Part shown: in pieces, positions 7,490-8,724 of the stretch
Layout: every line of letters starts with the position of its first letter
Position numbering within the stretch: position 1 is the first letter of the stretch
Origin: CBDUEV01 sp965366365
GTDB taxonomy: Bacteria > Actinomycetota > Acidimicrobiia > Spongiisociales > JAENVV01
Length of the DNA: 8,724 nt
NCBI GenBank assembly: GCA_965366365.1
Contig: CBDUEV010000096.1
Location: 1 to 8,724 of the forward strand
Reading direction: 5' to 3'
Program-made: the position numbers and the translations under genes
Notes under the pieces: model-generated
Databases searched by the model: none
Seen by the model: only the letters and a program-made list of their open reading frames with translations
What the model was told of the DNA's origin: nothing

Positions 7490-8676
7490 CCATCGACCAA
7501 GACACGATGCGCCACCTGTCCGAGGTCTCCGTGGCCGTGGAGCTGGAAACGCCCGACATGACGCTCAACATCGGCCCCCAGCATCCGTCGACGCACGGAG
7601 TGCTGCGACTGGTTGCCAAAGTGGACGGTGAACGCGTCTCCGACGTGCAACCGGTGATCGGCTACATGCATCGTGGGTACGAGAAGCTCTCCGAGGTGCG
7701 CACCTACCCGCAGATCACGGCTTTCATCAACCGCATCGACTGGGTCTCCGGCTACGCAAACGAGATTCCCTTCATCGTGGCCGCCGAGAAACTCATGGAC
7801 ATCGAGGTGCCCGAACGCGCCCAGTACATTCGGCTCATACTCACTGAGATGGCCAGAATCAGCTCGCACTTCATCTTCATGGCGTCCTACCCACTTGAAC
7901 TGGGTGCCGCCACGCCGCTCTTCTTCGCTCTGCGCGACCGTGAGCGGGTGCTCGACCTCCTCGAATCCGTGACGGGTGGCCGGTTCCATCCCAACTTCAA
8001 TCGAATCGGGGGCGTGAAACCTGCCGCCGGGGCTGGGCCCACCACCAAGAAGACCCCGCAGGATCTTCCCAAGGGTTTCCTGGCCGAGACTCGGACCGCC
8101 ATGGACGGGGTCCTCACCAGCTGTCGCCAACTCGAGTCGCTCATCGCAGGCAACGAGATCTTCGTTGCTCGCACCAAAGGCGTGGGGATCCTTCCGCCCG
8201 ACGTGGCGGCCGACTACGGCGTCTCGGGCCCCAACCTGAGAGCGTCGGGGATCGGCTTCGACCTTCGCAAGGTCAGCGATTATCTGCCCTACGACCGCTT
8301 CGAGTTCGAGATTCCGGTGGGGCAGAACGGCGACTGCTACGACAGATGGTGGGTGCGCCTGGAGGAGATTCGCCAGTCCGTCCGCATCATCCAGCAGGCG
8401 ATCGACTCGATTCCCTCCGGACCACTCCAGTCCAAGGTGCCCAAGATCATCAAGGTGCCGAAGGGCGAGGCGTACGTGCGTGCCGAGAACCCGAAAGGGG
8501 AGATGGGCTACTACATCGTCTCCGACGGAGGCCAGGGTCCGTATCGTCTCAAGATCCGCTCTGCCTCGTTCAACAACATCTCGATTCTGCCCTGGATCCT
8601 CGAAGACACCCTCATCCCCGACATCATCGCAGTGCTCGGCAGCCTGGACTTCGTGCTCGGGGACGTGGACCGATGA
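7486..8676 (+). CDS. nuoD: NADH-quinone oxidoreductase subunit D, variant quinone site
   Basis: NuoD (49-kDa subunit) forms the quinone-reduction pocket of complex I together with NuoB. The 396-residue product is complete, from NIGPQHPSTHGVLRLV (28-43) through VPERAQYIRLILTEMARISSH (108-128), SGPNLRASG (247-255), PKGEMGYYIVSDGGQGPYR (336-354) to the terminal SLDFVLGDVDR. His37 matches the quinone-site histidine (His38 of Thermus Nqo4). By gap-free alignment of RTYPQITAFINRIDW with the Thermus sequence as I recall it, Trp86 stands where the quinone-ligating tyrosine (Tyr87 of Nqo4) is expected. Likewise Glu138 stands where Asp139 is expected. A lysine- and glycine-rich insertion (about 178-196) precedes LPKGF. 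The rest of the fold is well conserved, so this looks like a functional variant and not a decayed gene. It may belong to a complex I subtype with a different quinone or electron donor. Confidence 0.96.
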   Translation: MTIDQDTMRHLSEVSVAVELETPDMTLNIGPQHPSTHGVLRLVAKVDGERVSDVQPVIGYMHRGYEKLSEVRTYPQITAFINRIDWVSGYANEIPFIVAAEKLMDIEVPERAQYIRLILTEMARISSHFIFMASYPLELGAATPLFFALRDRERVLDLLESVTGGRFHPNFNRIGGVKPAAGAGPTTKKTPQDLPKGFLAETRTAMDGVLTSCRQLESLIAGNEIFVARTKGVGILPPDVAADYGVSGPNLRASGIGFDLRKVSDYLPYDRFEFEIPVGQNGDCYDRWWVRLEEIRQSVRIIQQAIDSIPSGPLQSKVPKIIKVPKGEAYVRAENPKGEMGYYIVSDGGQGPYRLKIRSASFNNISILPWILEDTLIPDIIAVLGSLDFVLGDVDR

Positions 8677-8724
8677 GAATCGGAGATTCCCATCGGTTCG
8701 CAGTTTCGGCTCCGCCGAAACTGC
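8673..8724 (+). other. Possible start of a further ORF overlapping the nuoD stop
   Basis: An ATG at 8673 overlaps the nuoD TGA as ATGA, the arrangement used twice elsewhere in this window. The frame stays open for 17 codons to the window end (MRIGDSHRFAVSAPPKL). It does not resemble the start of NuoE, NuoH or NuoI, and a perfect hairpin covers half of it, so it may be chance. Confidence 0.2.
8700..8724. repeat. Perfect 11-bp inverted repeat (hairpin) at the window end
   Basis: GCAGTTTCGGC (8700-8710) and GCCGAAACTGC (8714-8724) are exact reverse complements separated by TCC. The structure starts 23 nt after the nuoD stop. It could be a REP-like element or the stem of a terminator; the bases that would show a T-run lie beyond the window. 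Confidence 0.75.

Noticed and set aside
8677..8689. GAATC-GGA-GATTC small inverted repeat just after nuoD
   Set aside because: A 5-bp stem is expected by chance at this length; only the larger hairpin downstream is worth attention.

Overview
The window is GC-rich and densely coded. It reads as part of an actinobacterial chromosome, perhaps Acidimicrobiia or a relative. That placement is an inference from base composition, GTG starts, apparently leaderless promoters and protein character, because no rRNA or other marker is present. I see no mobile element, CRISPR array, tRNA or phage gene.

The left part (1-4084) is a minus-strand cluster read right to left. It holds an E. coli-type phosphoglucomutase (pgm), a DASS/SLC13-type sodium:anion symporter, and the first 320 codons of a histidine kinase with an N-terminal cyclic-nucleotide-binding-like domain. 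Symporter and kinase overlap by ATGA, so they are probably translationally coupled. A 66-bp gap with back-to-back promoter candidates separates pgm from a plus-strand class I glutamine amidotransferase of the PuuD/peptidase C26 type (4151-4867). Both of these genes have a -10-like hexamer exactly 6 nt before the ATG and no Shine-Dalgarno sequence, so both transcripts are probably leaderless. The amidotransferase converges on a compact type I glycerate kinase (4904-5878, minus).

The right part is the start of a respiratory complex I operon: nuoA, nuoB, nuoC and nuoD (6053-8676, plus). The four genes overlap one another and follow a near-consensus -10 box (TATACT). They encode a membrane-arm subunit next to the quinone site (NuoA), the N2 cluster subunit (NuoB), and the two peripheral-arm subunits that complete the quinone pocket (NuoC, NuoD). 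NuoD keeps the quinone-site histidine, but has Trp at the position of the quinone-ligating tyrosine and Glu at the position of its aspartate partner. This is the most interesting protein-level observation here. Just after nuoD, a perfect 11-bp inverted repeat runs exactly to the last base of the window.

The pgm, amidotransferase and glycerate kinase genes do not form one recognisable pathway with complex I. The window looks like central-metabolism and respiratory housekeeping with a few unusual details, not a defence or mobile island.
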